Part shown: positions 1-8,026 of the stretch, in pieces
How the letters are laid out: every line of letters begins with the position of its first letter
Position numbering within the stretch: position 1 is the stretch's first letter
From: Rhodohalobacter sp. 614A
GTDB lineage: Bacteria > Bacteroidota > Rhodothermia > Balneolales > Balneolaceae
Length of the DNA: 64,000 nt
NCBI RefSeq assembly: GCF_021462415.1
Contig: NZ_JAKEDS010000002.1
Span: forward strand, 1 to 64,000
Direction of reading: 5' to 3'
The notes under the pieces: generated by a model
Told to the model about the DNA's origin: nothing
The model's input: only the letters and a program-made list of their open reading frames with translations
Databases searched by the model: none
Program-made: the position numbers and the translations under genes

Positions 1-65
1 CGGCCGTTAAGCTCCGCAGCGCCGATGGTACTCCCTTGCGGGGTAGAGTAGGTCGTTGCCTCATC
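1..65 (+). rRNA. 5S ribosomal RNA, 3' end (5' part outside window)
   Basis: The first 65 bases read as the 3' half of a bacterial 5S rRNA: the stretch GCGCCGATGGTACT near position 19 and GTAGAGTAGGTCGTTGCC near position 43 are the conserved 3' domain and closing strand. The 5' half lies before the window. It is read on the plus strand and is followed by a strong terminator, so the window starts just after an rRNA operon. The exact 3' end is estimated. Confidence 0.88.
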
Positions 66-79
66 CCTTTTTTCCCCCT

Positions 80-115
80 AAGCCTCTGATCGCCCTGCGT
101 TCAGAGGCTTTTTTA
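80..115 (+). terminator. Rho-independent terminator of the rRNA operon
   Basis: Arms AAGCCTCTGA (80-89) and TCAGAGGCTT (101-110) form a perfect 10-bp stem with an 11-nt loop and run into a T tract. It ends the 5S transcript. The tail overlaps the stop codon of the convergent tgt gene by a few bases. Confidence 0.9.
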
Positions 116-1240
116 TATTCTTCTCTCCACAGTTTTCATCATTCCCGGGTACCACTCAGAAAATGTGTCGCTCTTAACTCTTTCCCGAATGGTTTCCATC
201 AACCATAAATAAAATGTGAGATTATGTTTGGAGGCAAGTTCAAGTCCCAGTATTTCATCATTCCGAAAAAGATGATGAACGTAACTCATATTATATCGTT
301 GACAAATTTCTGATGGGAAATCGATATCAAGTGGTTTATGATGGTGTTTCCATTTGGCATTTCGAATATTGATTGTACCATTTCTTGTAAACAACATTCC
401 GTTTCTGGCATTTCGAGTTGGCATCACACAATCAAACATGTCAATTCCTAAAGCAACACACTGAAGCAGATTTCCTGGTGTTCCCACGCCCATAAGATAA
501 CGTGGTTTGTCTTTAGGTAAGTGATCTGTGTTGAAATCGGCAATTTCATACATAATATCTGTAGGTTCACCAACACTGAGACCACCAATGGCAAGCCCTT
601 CAAAATCCAAAGAAGCCATAAATTCACTGGACTCCTTTCTCAAATCTTTGAAGGTTCCTCCCTGAACAATTCCGAATTGCAACTGCTCATGGCCGTAAAG
701 AGATTTGGTTTCTTCAAACTGTTTTCGCCCTCGTTCGGCCCATCGATGTGTCAATTTCATGGAGTTCTCGACGTAATCATATTCGGCGGGATAGGGCGGA
801 CACTCATCTAAAATCATCATGATATCAGATCCCAGGATTCGTTGAGTATCGACAACGTTTTCGGGCGTAAACAGATGTTTGGATCCGTCAAGATGACTTT
901 GAAATTCGGCTCCTTCTTCACGCAATTCACGAATATCAGAGAGTGAAAAGATTTGATAACCACCCGAGTCGGTAAGAATAGGGCGATCCCATCCCATAAA
1001 TTTGTGTAGTCCACCGGCCTCCTGCATAATCTCATTTCCAGGTCTGAGATAGAGATGATAGGTATTTCCTAATATAATTTGGGCTTTTACCTTATCTTTG
1101 AGATCATCCTGATTGACCGCTTTAACACTTCCAAGTGTGCCGACCGGCATAAAAATCGGGGTTTCAATAGTGCCGTGGTCTGTCTTTAATAAACCGTTTC
1201 GCGCCTTGGTTTTATCAGATAATTTTTTTACTTGAAACAA
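113..1240 (-). CDS. tgt: Queuine/7-aminomethyl-7-deazaguanine tRNA-ribosyltransferase (TGT)
   Basis: This enzyme exchanges guanine at wobble position 34 of GU(N) tRNAs for the queuosine precursor preQ1, in the cytoplasm. The 375 residues match the usual bacterial length. The catalytic DSGGYQIFSL motif begins at Asp91, and GIDMFDCVMPTRNARNG carries the nucleophile Asp270. The C-terminal zinc site is degenerate: where the E. coli-type protein has Cys-X-Cys-X2-Cys, this one has Phe308, Ser310 and Cys313, while the later His339 is kept. To my knowledge Bacteroidota enzymes often show such loss. The gene converges on the rRNA operon and diverges from the mannose synthase gene at 1399. Confidence 0.96.
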   Translation of the reverse strand: MFQVKKLSDKTKARNGLLKTDHGTIETPIFMPVGTLGSVKAVNQDDLKDKVKAQIILGNTYHLYLRPGNEIMQEAGGLHKFMGWDRPILTDSGGYQIFSLSDIRELREEGAEFQSHLDGSKHLFTPENVVDTQRILGSDIMMILDECPPYPAEYDYVENSMKLTHRWAERGRKQFEETKSLYGHEQLQFGIVQGGTFKDLRKESSEFMASLDFEGLAIGGLSVGEPTDIMYEIADFNTDHLPKDKPRYLMGVGTPGNLLQCVALGIDMFDCVMPTRNARNGMLFTRNGTINIRNAKWKHHHKPLDIDFPSEICQRYNMSYVHHLFRNDEILGLELASKHNLTFYLWLMETIRERVKSDTFSEWYPGMMKTVERRI

Positions 1241-1398
1241 GAACTTTATCTATTTTATTTACTTTCCATTATTTTGTTCTAAAACTACAATAAAAGTTGT
1301 TCTAAATCATTTAGTTTCAGGTGAGAAACAAATACAACTTTGCTCAAAAACTGCTGGCATAATTATCTCCAAATCAAAATTTTCTTCGGAGACAAAAT

Positions 1399-2121
1399 AT
1401 GAGTGATTCACTCGTCATTATTCCAACCTTCAACGAAGCTCATAATATTGGGCGCATGATTGATCAAATCCAATCTTTGGATATTGGGATAGATACACTT
1501 GTGATAGATGATGGCTCGCCCGATGGCACCGCAGATATTGTTCGATCTAAAATGACGGATAAAAATGGTGTTTTTTTAATTGAACGAGAGGGAAAACAGG
1601 GGCTTGGAACGGCTTATGTTGCCGGTTTTAAATATGCTCTTGAAAAAGGATATACTTACATTTGCGAAATGGATGCCGATTTTTCTCACAATCCAGAGGA
1701 TCTGCCACGGCTTATCGAAAGCGTTAAATCCGAGGGAGCTGATATTGCTGTTGGGTCGAGGTATTCTCAGGGAATTAGTATTGTAAACTGGCCGTTGAGC
1801 CGACTGATCTTGTCGTATTGTGCAAATCTGTATGCAAGATGGATAACCGGGATTCCCATCAAGGATACTACAGCGGGATTCAAGTGCATTCACAGAAAAG
1901 TACTGGAAGCTATAGACCTGGATCGCGTTGGTTCTAACGGATATGCATTTCAAATTGAAATTCATTTCCGCGCATGGAAAGCAGGATTTAAACTAAAGGA
2001 AGTCTCCATCATATTCCGGGAGCGGGAAGAAGGCGTATCCAAGATGTCAAAATCGATAGTAAGGGAAGCCGTTTGGAAAGTTTGGAGTTTAAAAATACGT
2101 TCTCTCGTCGGATCTCTTTAG
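1399..2121 (+). CDS. Polyprenol monophosphomannose synthase (GT2 family, DPM1-like)
   Basis: A GT2 glycosyltransferase of 240 residues that transfers mannose (or a related hexose) from a nucleotide sugar to polyprenyl phosphate at the inner face of the membrane. Visible motifs are PTFNEAHNIG (9-18), VIDDGSPDGT (35-44), and EMDADFSHNPEDLP from residue 90 with the metal-binding Asp92/Asp94, then AVGSRY. It has no C-terminal membrane segments, like soluble DPM1 forms. A GGAG sequence lies about 9 bases before the ATG. Its product would feed lipid-linked sugar donors for glycan or protein mannosylation. Only 7 bases separate it from the convergent MEMO gene. Confidence 0.9.
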   Translation: MSDSLVIIPTFNEAHNIGRMIDQIQSLDIGIDTLVIDDGSPDGTADIVRSKMTDKNGVFLIEREGKQGLGTAYVAGFKYALEKGYTYICEMDADFSHNPEDLPRLIESVKSEGADIAVGSRYSQGISIVNWPLSRLILSYCANLYARWITGIPIKDTTAGFKCIHRKVLEAIDLDRVGSNGYAFQIEIHFRAWKAGFKLKEVSIIFREREEGVSKMSKSIVREAVWKVWSLKIRSLVGSL

Positions 2122-2128
2122 TGATGTT

Positions 2129-3358
2129 CTAAAACAAGATTGAGCCAAAAGAAACAGCACTGTTTTGCTCTTTTTCATCCCACCAAAAATAGTTGAGGAG
2201 TTCACCTTTTTTGTCCGGAAAGATATTTAGATACGTGTAGAGTGGCGGAAAACCACAAATTCGGGTAGAGTCATAATCCCTTTTTACATGATTTAACAGA
2301 TGATCAGGATTTCCAATCTCAGAAAGATCCAGGAATTGCTTATCAGATTGTTCAACTTTTTCCCTCAGAATGTTTGCCGGCTCGCGGTCGCCAAATTTTT
2401 GTCCGACATGAGACAAGTCTCCACTGATTAGCACAAATGTTTCTTCATCAATAAATGATTTTAGCTGTGTTGTGAAATGCTCGATTTTTTTTGCCAAATC
2501 TCCGGTTTGAGAGTAGTAGAGATCATCAAAACCTGAAATGAGAATGGGTACAATTTTAAAATCGTGCTGCCAGATTTGTGAAGCGAATACGAGATGAAAC
2601 TCAATGCTGTGTTCGATTCTGTGGGCCCGGTCTTTCAGAGTAAATCCGTTTTCAGGACTTTCACTATCGAGTGCCTGAATCACCTCCAAATCGGGCGAAA
2701 GAATTCTCCCAGGGATTTTGAACATTTTTTGCGATCCAATAAAAGGCAGTCCATCATAAAAGCGATAATAGTAATTGGCGTAGTGAGAAGTAGCCAAAAT
2801 CACGACTCTTTTCGGAGCGATTTTCTTTAAATGTGAAAAAGCTTCACCATATAATTTCTTGCCCACAGAAATTTCAATGTGGGGAGCGTAAAGTGCACTT
2901 GGAATTTTTCCATTTTCCTGCTCGAAATCAGGAAGCAGCTCAGATACAAACGTCTGTAATTGTTCAGCGTTATTCGGATAACTGTTGCCAGCCAGGAAAG
3001 CCTCACGAGCCTCGCCTTTTTCGAAATCCTGGTCAAGTTGGTCGGAGTAAAAATGGAAATATTCAGAATGCAACAACCGGTGTTGATCCAGCAATTGCAC
3101 GAAATCCAACAGGTTTTCCGTAGAAAGAGAACCATCAATTTGTTTATGAATATCATCAATGCTTAGCTCCCCGGTTATCATCTGAAGAAGGGGTTGAACA
3201 TTGGCATCAAGAGCAAAATTCTCTGAAAGATATCCCATTGAATCATGGAAATAGAGCAGTTTCCGGCCATTATCTTCAATAGGAATCATTTGAAGATCCC
3301 GTCTAAGCGGTGGAACCGGTTCGGTAGTGGAATGAAAAAGTTGTTTATTCCTCAGCAT
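2129..3358 (-). CDS. MEMO-family protein (AmmeMemoRadiSam system protein B-like)
   Basis: The C-terminal 260 residues match the MEMO fold, related to metal-dependent extradiol dioxygenases. The human MEMO1 metal ligands His49, His81 and Cys244 have clear counterparts: His160 in YAPHIEI, His192 in ATSHYANY and Cys368 in RICGFPP. EHSIEF (249-254) corresponds to the EHSLE-type motif. The first 150 residues are an extension that I cannot assign with certainty. In many genomes this protein belongs to a three-part AMMECR1/MEMO/radical-SAM set, but neither partner is in the window. Its start overlaps the end of nth by 14 bases, so the two are co-transcribed. The biochemical role is unknown. Confidence 0.85.
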   Translation of the reverse strand: MLRNKQLFHSTTEPVPPLRRDLQMIPIEDNGRKLLYFHDSMGYLSENFALDANVQPLLQMITGELSIDDIHKQIDGSLSTENLLDFVQLLDQHRLLHSEYFHFYSDQLDQDFEKGEAREAFLAGNSYPNNAEQLQTFVSELLPDFEQENGKIPSALYAPHIEISVGKKLYGEAFSHLKKIAPKRVVILATSHYANYYYRFYDGLPFIGSQKMFKIPGRILSPDLEVIQALDSESPENGFTLKDRAHRIEHSIEFHLVFASQIWQHDFKIVPILISGFDDLYYSQTGDLAKKIEHFTTQLKSFIDEETFVLISGDLSHVGQKFGDREPANILREKVEQSDKQFLDLSEIGNPDHLLNHVKRDYDSTRICGFPPLYTYLNIFPDKKGELLNYFWWDEKEQNSAVSFGSILF

Positions 3359-4106
3359 CTGCTTGTCCTCTCATTTTCCAGCACTCGCAATTTTTTCCAT
3401 ATTTAATACAAACGGGATGATCCGGAGGTTCAGAAATCCGGGCTTTACATGCATTTCGTCCATGATGTATAAATAAATGCGAAAGATTTGTCCAGGTTTC
3501 CTGAGGGAACAACCCCATCAGATCACGCTCAATTTTATTGGTATTTTTTTTCTCTTTGGTAAGTCCAAAACGGTTCGAGAGCCTTTTAACGTGAGTATCC
3601 ACCACAACCCCTTCATTTTTTCCGAATGCATTTCCCAGAACCACATTGGCTGTTTTCCGTGCCGCACCTCGGAGAGTGAGAAGTTGACTCATGGTTTGAG
3701 GCACTTCTCCATCAAATTCTTCTACTATTGTTGTAGATGACTCTTTCAACGATTTTGCCTTATTCCGGTAAAATCCGGTTGATCGTACCAACTCTTCCAG
3801 GTCTTCGAGCTGTGCCTGCGACATCGCTTCGGGAGTTGGATATGCCTCGAACAAATCTGGCGTTACCTTGTTGACCCGAACATCGGTGCATTGGGCGCTC
3901 AAAATTGTAGCTATCAGAAGTTCAAACGGGTTGCGATGATTCAGTTCGCACCTGGGATTCGGATAATGCTCAAGAAGCTCTTCATACAATTCAAGTGCCC
4001 GTTTCTTTTGTTCTGCTGTTTTCTTGGGAATTTTAGCCACTGAATAATTCTGATTTATTTGAGAGGATTTTGGAAAAAATGACTTCCATACAATTATTAA
4101 ATTCAA
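3345..4106 (-). CDS. nth: Endonuclease III (DNA glycosylase/AP lyase)
   Basis: Removes oxidised pyrimidines from DNA and cleaves the abasic site. The helix-hairpin-helix LRGAARKTANVVLG contains catalytic Lys151, and VVVDTHVKR contains catalytic Asp170. The hairpin reads LRGAA instead of the usual LPGVG/LPGVA. The C-terminal iron-sulfur loop is unusual: cysteines at 220, 233, 240 and 242 give a 12-6-1 spacing, not the classical 6-2-5. The first 25 residues before IPKKTAEQKK are not family-like, so the true start may be a GTG near 4040. The gene is translationally coupled to the MEMO gene. Confidence 0.93.
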   Translation of the reverse strand: MNLIIVWKSFFPKSSQINQNYSVAKIPKKTAEQKKRALELYEELLEHYPNPRCELNHRNPFELLIATILSAQCTDVRVNKVTPDLFEAYPTPEAMSQAQLEDLEELVRSTGFYRNKAKSLKESSTTIVEEFDGEVPQTMSQLLTLRGAARKTANVVLGNAFGKNEGVVVDTHVKRLSNRFGLTKEKKNTNKIERDLMGLFPQETWTNLSHLFIHHGRNACKARISEPPDHPVCIKYGKNCECWKMRGQADAEE

Positions 4107-4241
4107 TTTTGAAGTTCGTAATTCCTGATCGCCTGTTCAAATTTGATTTCATCCCTGGAGTATTTAAAAAACGGTTGTTCACAAATGCAATAAATGCTTA
4201 AACTTTCAGGGTGTTGCGATCTGCTTCAACAACTAATTTTT

Positions 4242-5468
4242 ATGAGTAAAAAAGCCACCTACGGCACTGTTTTTTTATTTACCCTGATCTATGTTCTCAG
4301 TTTCGTAGATCGCCAGATTGTCGCTGTTTTAGGCGTTCAAATTCGGGATGCTCTTCAATTGAATAACTTGCAGATTGGGCTTTTGTATGGCCCGGCTTTT
4401 TCATTTATCTATGCGATTGCCGGAATCCCCATGGGCAGGCTGGCCGATAGAACCTCGCGTAAATTGATGATTTGTCTCGGACTATTTATTTGGAGTTTGA
4501 TGACAGTTTTTAGTGGTTTTGCAGCTTCGTTCTTGTTTTTGGTTACCGCCCGGCTTTTTGTCGGTTTGAGCCAGGCAATGCTTAGTCCGGCAGTTTACTC
4601 CTATCTGGCCGATACTTTTTCACCCAACAAAAGAGCTACTATTTTTTCGTTTTATTCAGGTGGAATTTTCATTGGAGTCGGATTGTCTTTTTTGATTGGT
4701 GGATCCATTTCGCTGGCCTATGACTGGAGAATGGCAATGATAGCCGTTGGCGTGCCGGGAGTGGTGATTGCTCCTGTGACGTGGTGGTTTTTAAAGGAAC
4801 CTGATCGCCCATTTAGTAAAAAAGGAACGGAAAATAACGCTCTTTCAGAAATTCGGGATCTTCTCAAAAAGAAAACCGTTCGATGGCACCTGCTGGGGTT
4901 CTCGTGCCTTGCCTGCACGGGATACACCATTTTAGCCTTTGTTGGAAATGTTTTTAACGATGTTTATTCGGAACCGGGTTTGATACCAAATTTTGGATGG
5001 TTTATGATGGGGGTTGCCGGCACAGTGATTATTTCAGGGCGGGTAGCTGATCTGCTTGCACGAGACAAACCAGAGTACAGATTCTGGATGGGAATCGTAG
5101 CGGCTCTTGGCGGGCTTCCGTTATATATTTTTGGTCTCTTCCAGCCGGATGCCACCACAGCATTTATCTGTGTTGGTATTGGAGTTTTGATTTCATCCTC
5201 CTATAATGGCGTGGCCGCTGCTTTGCTTCAATATTTTGTGAGGAGTGATCAACGGGCGTTAGCCGGTGGGCTTTACCTGTTTGTAATAAGCATAGCTGGG
5301 TTTGGGCTGGGACCGCCTGTAACAGGTTGGCTGATCGATTCAGTTTATACCGGAACGTATGCCGTTTCCTATGCTTTAATGACAGTTATGATAGTTTGCA
5401 GTTCAATTGCTACCGTTTCGTTCATCCAGGCAATGAAATCATATCAGCACGACGCTTTAAATACATGA
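4242..5468 (+). CDS. Major facilitator superfamily transporter, spinster-like
   Basis: About 408 residues with 12 predicted membrane helices. The N-terminal VLSFVDRQIVAVLGVQIRD and the loop GIPMGRLADRTSRK are hallmarks of the spinster-like MFS branch, which includes sphingosine-phosphate and various organic-anion exporters; the substrate here is unknown. An upstream in-frame ATG at 4194 would add 16 residues, LKLSGCCDLLQQLIF-like, that do not belong to the family. I therefore prefer ATG 4242, which places the first helix at the N-terminus. No Shine-Dalgarno is evident at either. The DUF368 gene follows after 35 bases on the same strand. Confidence 0.85.
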   Translation: MSKKATYGTVFLFTLIYVLSFVDRQIVAVLGVQIRDALQLNNLQIGLLYGPAFSFIYAIAGIPMGRLADRTSRKLMICLGLFIWSLMTVFSGFAASFLFLVTARLFVGLSQAMLSPAVYSYLADTFSPNKRATIFSFYSGGIFIGVGLSFLIGGSISLAYDWRMAMIAVGVPGVVIAPVTWWFLKEPDRPFSKKGTENNALSEIRDLLKKKTVRWHLLGFSCLACTGYTILAFVGNVFNDVYSEPGLIPNFGWFMMGVAGTVIISGRVADLLARDKPEYRFWMGIVAALGGLPLYIFGLFQPDATTAFICVGIGVLISSSYNGVAAALLQYFVRSDQRALAGGLYLFVISIAGFGLGPPVTGWLIDSVYTGTYAVSYALMTVMIVCSSIATVSFIQAMKSYQHDALNT

Positions 5469-5503
5469 GGATTCGTCCATTTAACTAAAAGAAAATCATC
5501 AAA

Positions 5504-6652
5504 TTGGAAAATAATCAGACCGAAAAAACCGAGCCGAAGAAGGATGAAACGTCCTGGAAAGAATCGCCTTTTTTAATTATAAAGGGATTTTTGATGGGAT
5601 CGGCAGATATTGTGCCCGGCGTTAGCGGGGGAACCATGGCATTGATTACGGGCATTTACGACCGGTTGATTTTTGCGATACAAAGTGCCGATTTACAGGC
5701 AGCCAAAAGTGCACTGACATTTCAATTCAAAAAGCTATTCGAGCACTTTCACTGGAAGTTTTTCCTGCTTCTTTTCACGGGAATTTTTTCAGCGGTCATC
5801 TTTTTTACACGGATTGTTCCCCTCCAGGTTTACATGTTTACCCATCCCGAAATTGTATATGGTTTGTTTTTTGGGTTGATTGTGGGATCCATTGTTCTGC
5901 TTATGTCGGAAGTGGAAAAGACGGAGAGAACTCCTGTCAACTTTTTATATGTGCTTGTTGGAGCATTTATCGGGTTTTGGGTCGTCACACTTGTTCCGGC
6001 CGATACTCCCGAATCGTTTGGGTTTGTCTTTCTTTCGGGATCCATTGCAATCTGTGCTATGATTTTACCAGGAATATCCGGCTCTTATCTTCTGCTGATT
6101 TTTCGAAAATACGATTACATTCTTTCCCTTCTGGGAATGATCGGAACGATGGATACGGTAGATGCGATACTAAATCTGATTCCTTTTTTCCTTGGGGCAC
6201 TGTTTGGAATCATACTCTTTTCGCGGATTTTATCCTGGTTGCTTAAAAACTTTCATACCGCCACACTAATGGTCTTAATTGGATTTTTGATAGGATCGCT
6301 TTACGTGATATGGCCGTATCAACAACGCACTTTTGAAGATCACGTTCGGGATAGGGAAATTGTGGAGATGACAGACCCCATTGTTGAAGAATTACAGCAA
6401 AGGGAATCTATCCCGCCGGGCCCCCAATACCAACGAATTGGCGAGATTCAAAACCCCGATGCATCATTCGATCGTTTGAAGCGGGTAGAGATTGAAACGG
6501 TTTCAAGAAAACTTGTATCCAGTCAGCCATTCTTTCCGGGAATCAACTGGCCGGAACAAGATCAGGGGATTAATAAAATTGGAGGTATTGCCGGAATGGG
6601 AATCGGTTTGTTCCTGATTATTGGCATCGCATGGCTGCGTAGAAAACAGTAG
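5504..6652 (+). CDS. DUF368 membrane protein, PopT-type undecaprenyl-phosphate translocase
   Basis: The signature GFLMGSADIVPGVSGGTMALITGIYDRLI near the N-terminus (residues 30-58) identifies DUF368, a polytopic family shown in Vibrio and Gram-positive bacteria to flip undecaprenyl phosphate back to the cytoplasmic side. A second inverted-repeat-like segment, AMILPGISGSYLLLIF, lies near residue 190. About 80 hydrophilic residues (270-350) precede a last membrane helix; this loop is longer than in the short family members. The first codon is TTG at 5504, since no earlier ATG is present. Recycling of the lipid carrier would support peptidoglycan and LPS synthesis. The specific function is inferred from the family. 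Confidence 0.85.
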   Translation: MENNQTEKTEPKKDETSWKESPFLIIKGFLMGSADIVPGVSGGTMALITGIYDRLIFAIQSADLQAAKSALTFQFKKLFEHFHWKFFLLLFTGIFSAVIFFTRIVPLQVYMFTHPEIVYGLFFGLIVGSIVLLMSEVEKTERTPVNFLYVLVGAFIGFWVVTLVPADTPESFGFVFLSGSIAICAMILPGISGSYLLLIFRKYDYILSLLGMIGTMDTVDAILNLIPFFLGALFGIILFSRILSWLLKNFHTATLMVLIGFLIGSLYVIWPYQQRTFEDHVRDREIVEMTDPIVEELQQRESIPPGPQYQRIGEIQNPDASFDRLKRVEIETVSRKLVSSQPFFPGINWPEQDQGINKIGGIAGMGIGLFLIIGIAWLRRKQ

Positions 6653-6663
6653 AATTCTACTGT
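6646..6663. promoter_or_regulatory. Perfect 18-bp palindrome ACAGTAGAATTCTACTGT
   Basis: A perfect inverted repeat with 9-bp half-sites spans the stop codon of the DUF368 gene and lies 105 bases upstream of the universal stress protein start. It is operator-like in size and symmetry and has no T tract after it, so it is unlikely to be a terminator. No regulator is known for it. Confidence 0.35.
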
Positions 6664-6768
6664 GTAGGTTCATAATATTTCCGTATTTATAGCGGTGGAG
6701 TATTAAAGAAATCATCACATTTTCCGTATTATTAAGTATAATCATCAACTAAAAAATTGGTGCCAATC

Positions 6769-7758
6769 ATGATCAATTTTAAAAAAATTTTAGTACCGAC
6801 CGATTTTTCATCCGGTTCTGAAATAGCATATTCTGTGGCGCAAAATATTGCAGATACGTTTGGTGGAGTAATCGATTTTATTCACGTCGTACCAACAATC
6901 ACATATCTGAATGAGAGCATCAAGAGGCTTGGGGTTCCTTTAGATATGGAGAAGGATATCTATCCCAAAATTATTGAAGAGTCTGAAGTGAAGCTCGAAA
7001 AAGCGATGGACCAGTACCTGAAAGAAAAAAGCAAGGGAAAGCATATCGTAAAAATAAACCGCAGACCTTCTTATGCAATTTCTGAATATGCCAAGAAGCA
7101 TGATTATGATATGATTGTGATTGGATCTCGCGGAAAAGACGAGACCAAGTTTATTCGGGGCGGAACCACGGAGCGGGTTATCCGAAGATCACATGTACCG
7201 GTATTTTCCGTGGATGACAGGTTTGATAAGAGCAAAGTCAAAAATGTGTTGATGACCACGGATTCCTCCGAAATGTCGTTGGTTGCCTTCCCACTTGCTG
7301 TTGCTATTGCGGATGCATTTGATGCAAGGCTCTCGCTTATGCATGTTGTTGAACTTTATGGTAGTCTTTCGGAAGAGATACCTAAAAGTCCCAAAAAGGG
7401 TGAACTGGTATCGATTTACGAAGGCATTATTGAACGAATTAATCATTATCTCACCAAAAAAGGCTTTGACAGTATTCACGTTCAGAGAACGGGTGTAACG
7501 TATGAGGATGAGGTGATTATAACCGACGGAGAAAATAGCCGATCCATCCAGCTTTCCACAAAGATTGAGAAAGGGGTTTCGGCCCATTATGAGATTGAGG
7601 CTTACGCTTCTGATGAAGCTGATGTTGTGGTGATGGCAACTCACGGCCACAGTGGATTCGCTCATTTAATCCTTGGCTCCACAGCAGAAAAAGTGGCTCA
7701 ATATGTGAAGAAACCCGTCATTACCATCCGGCCTGATGAAGACGAGTTTGAAGACTGA
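6769..7758 (+). CDS. Universal stress protein, tandem UspA domains
   Basis: Two UspA domains in one chain of about 329 residues: residues 1-140 (FKKILVPTDFSSGSE at the start, ending VPVFSV) and about 155-325. The ATP-binding loop G-2X-G-9X-G-T is intact in the first domain (GSRGKDETKFIRGGT). In the second it reads ATHGHSGFAHLILGS, with the first Gly replaced by Ala. Such proteins bind ATP or AMP and help survival under stress, often in energy limitation. The open frame extends to a TTG at 6757, but ATG 6769 gives the family-like N-terminus MINFKKILVPTDF. It stands alone, with its own terminator. Confidence 0.92.
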   Translation: MINFKKILVPTDFSSGSEIAYSVAQNIADTFGGVIDFIHVVPTITYLNESIKRLGVPLDMEKDIYPKIIEESEVKLEKAMDQYLKEKSKGKHIVKINRRPSYAISEYAKKHDYDMIVIGSRGKDETKFIRGGTTERVIRRSHVPVFSVDDRFDKSKVKNVLMTTDSSEMSLVAFPLAVAIADAFDARLSLMHVVELYGSLSEEIPKSPKKGELVSIYEGIIERINHYLTKKGFDSIHVQRTGVTYEDEVIITDGENSRSIQLSTKIEKGVSAHYEIEAYASDEADVVVMATHGHSGFAHLILGSTAEKVAQYVKKPVITIRPDEDEFED

Positions 7759-7789
7759 TCGTTTTAAACAACCGTCTTCAGATTTTTTT
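7749..7789 (+). terminator. Rho-independent terminator after the universal stress protein gene
   Basis: Arms TGAAGAC (7749-7755) and GTCTTCA (7774-7780) pair across an 18-nt loop that contains the stop codon, and are followed by GATTTTTTT. The long loop makes it a moderate rather than a strong candidate. Confidence 0.6.
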
Positions 7790-8026
7790 GTGAGGTTTAT
7801 TTTTTTTAAGCAATTTAATTTGAAATGGCGGAAAAAAAGTATGGCTTGTTTTTGAAGCAGACATTCATCTTCTTGTCCATTGATTGTGTAAATCAATCAA
7901 AATGACTATTTATAGAGAAAGAGAAATAGGTACCATTCATTGAGCTTTGAGCTATTTATATACCGGCATTTCTTTAACCAGACATCTTAGCCGATTTAAA
8001 ATCTAATTTAAACCAGATACATAGTT

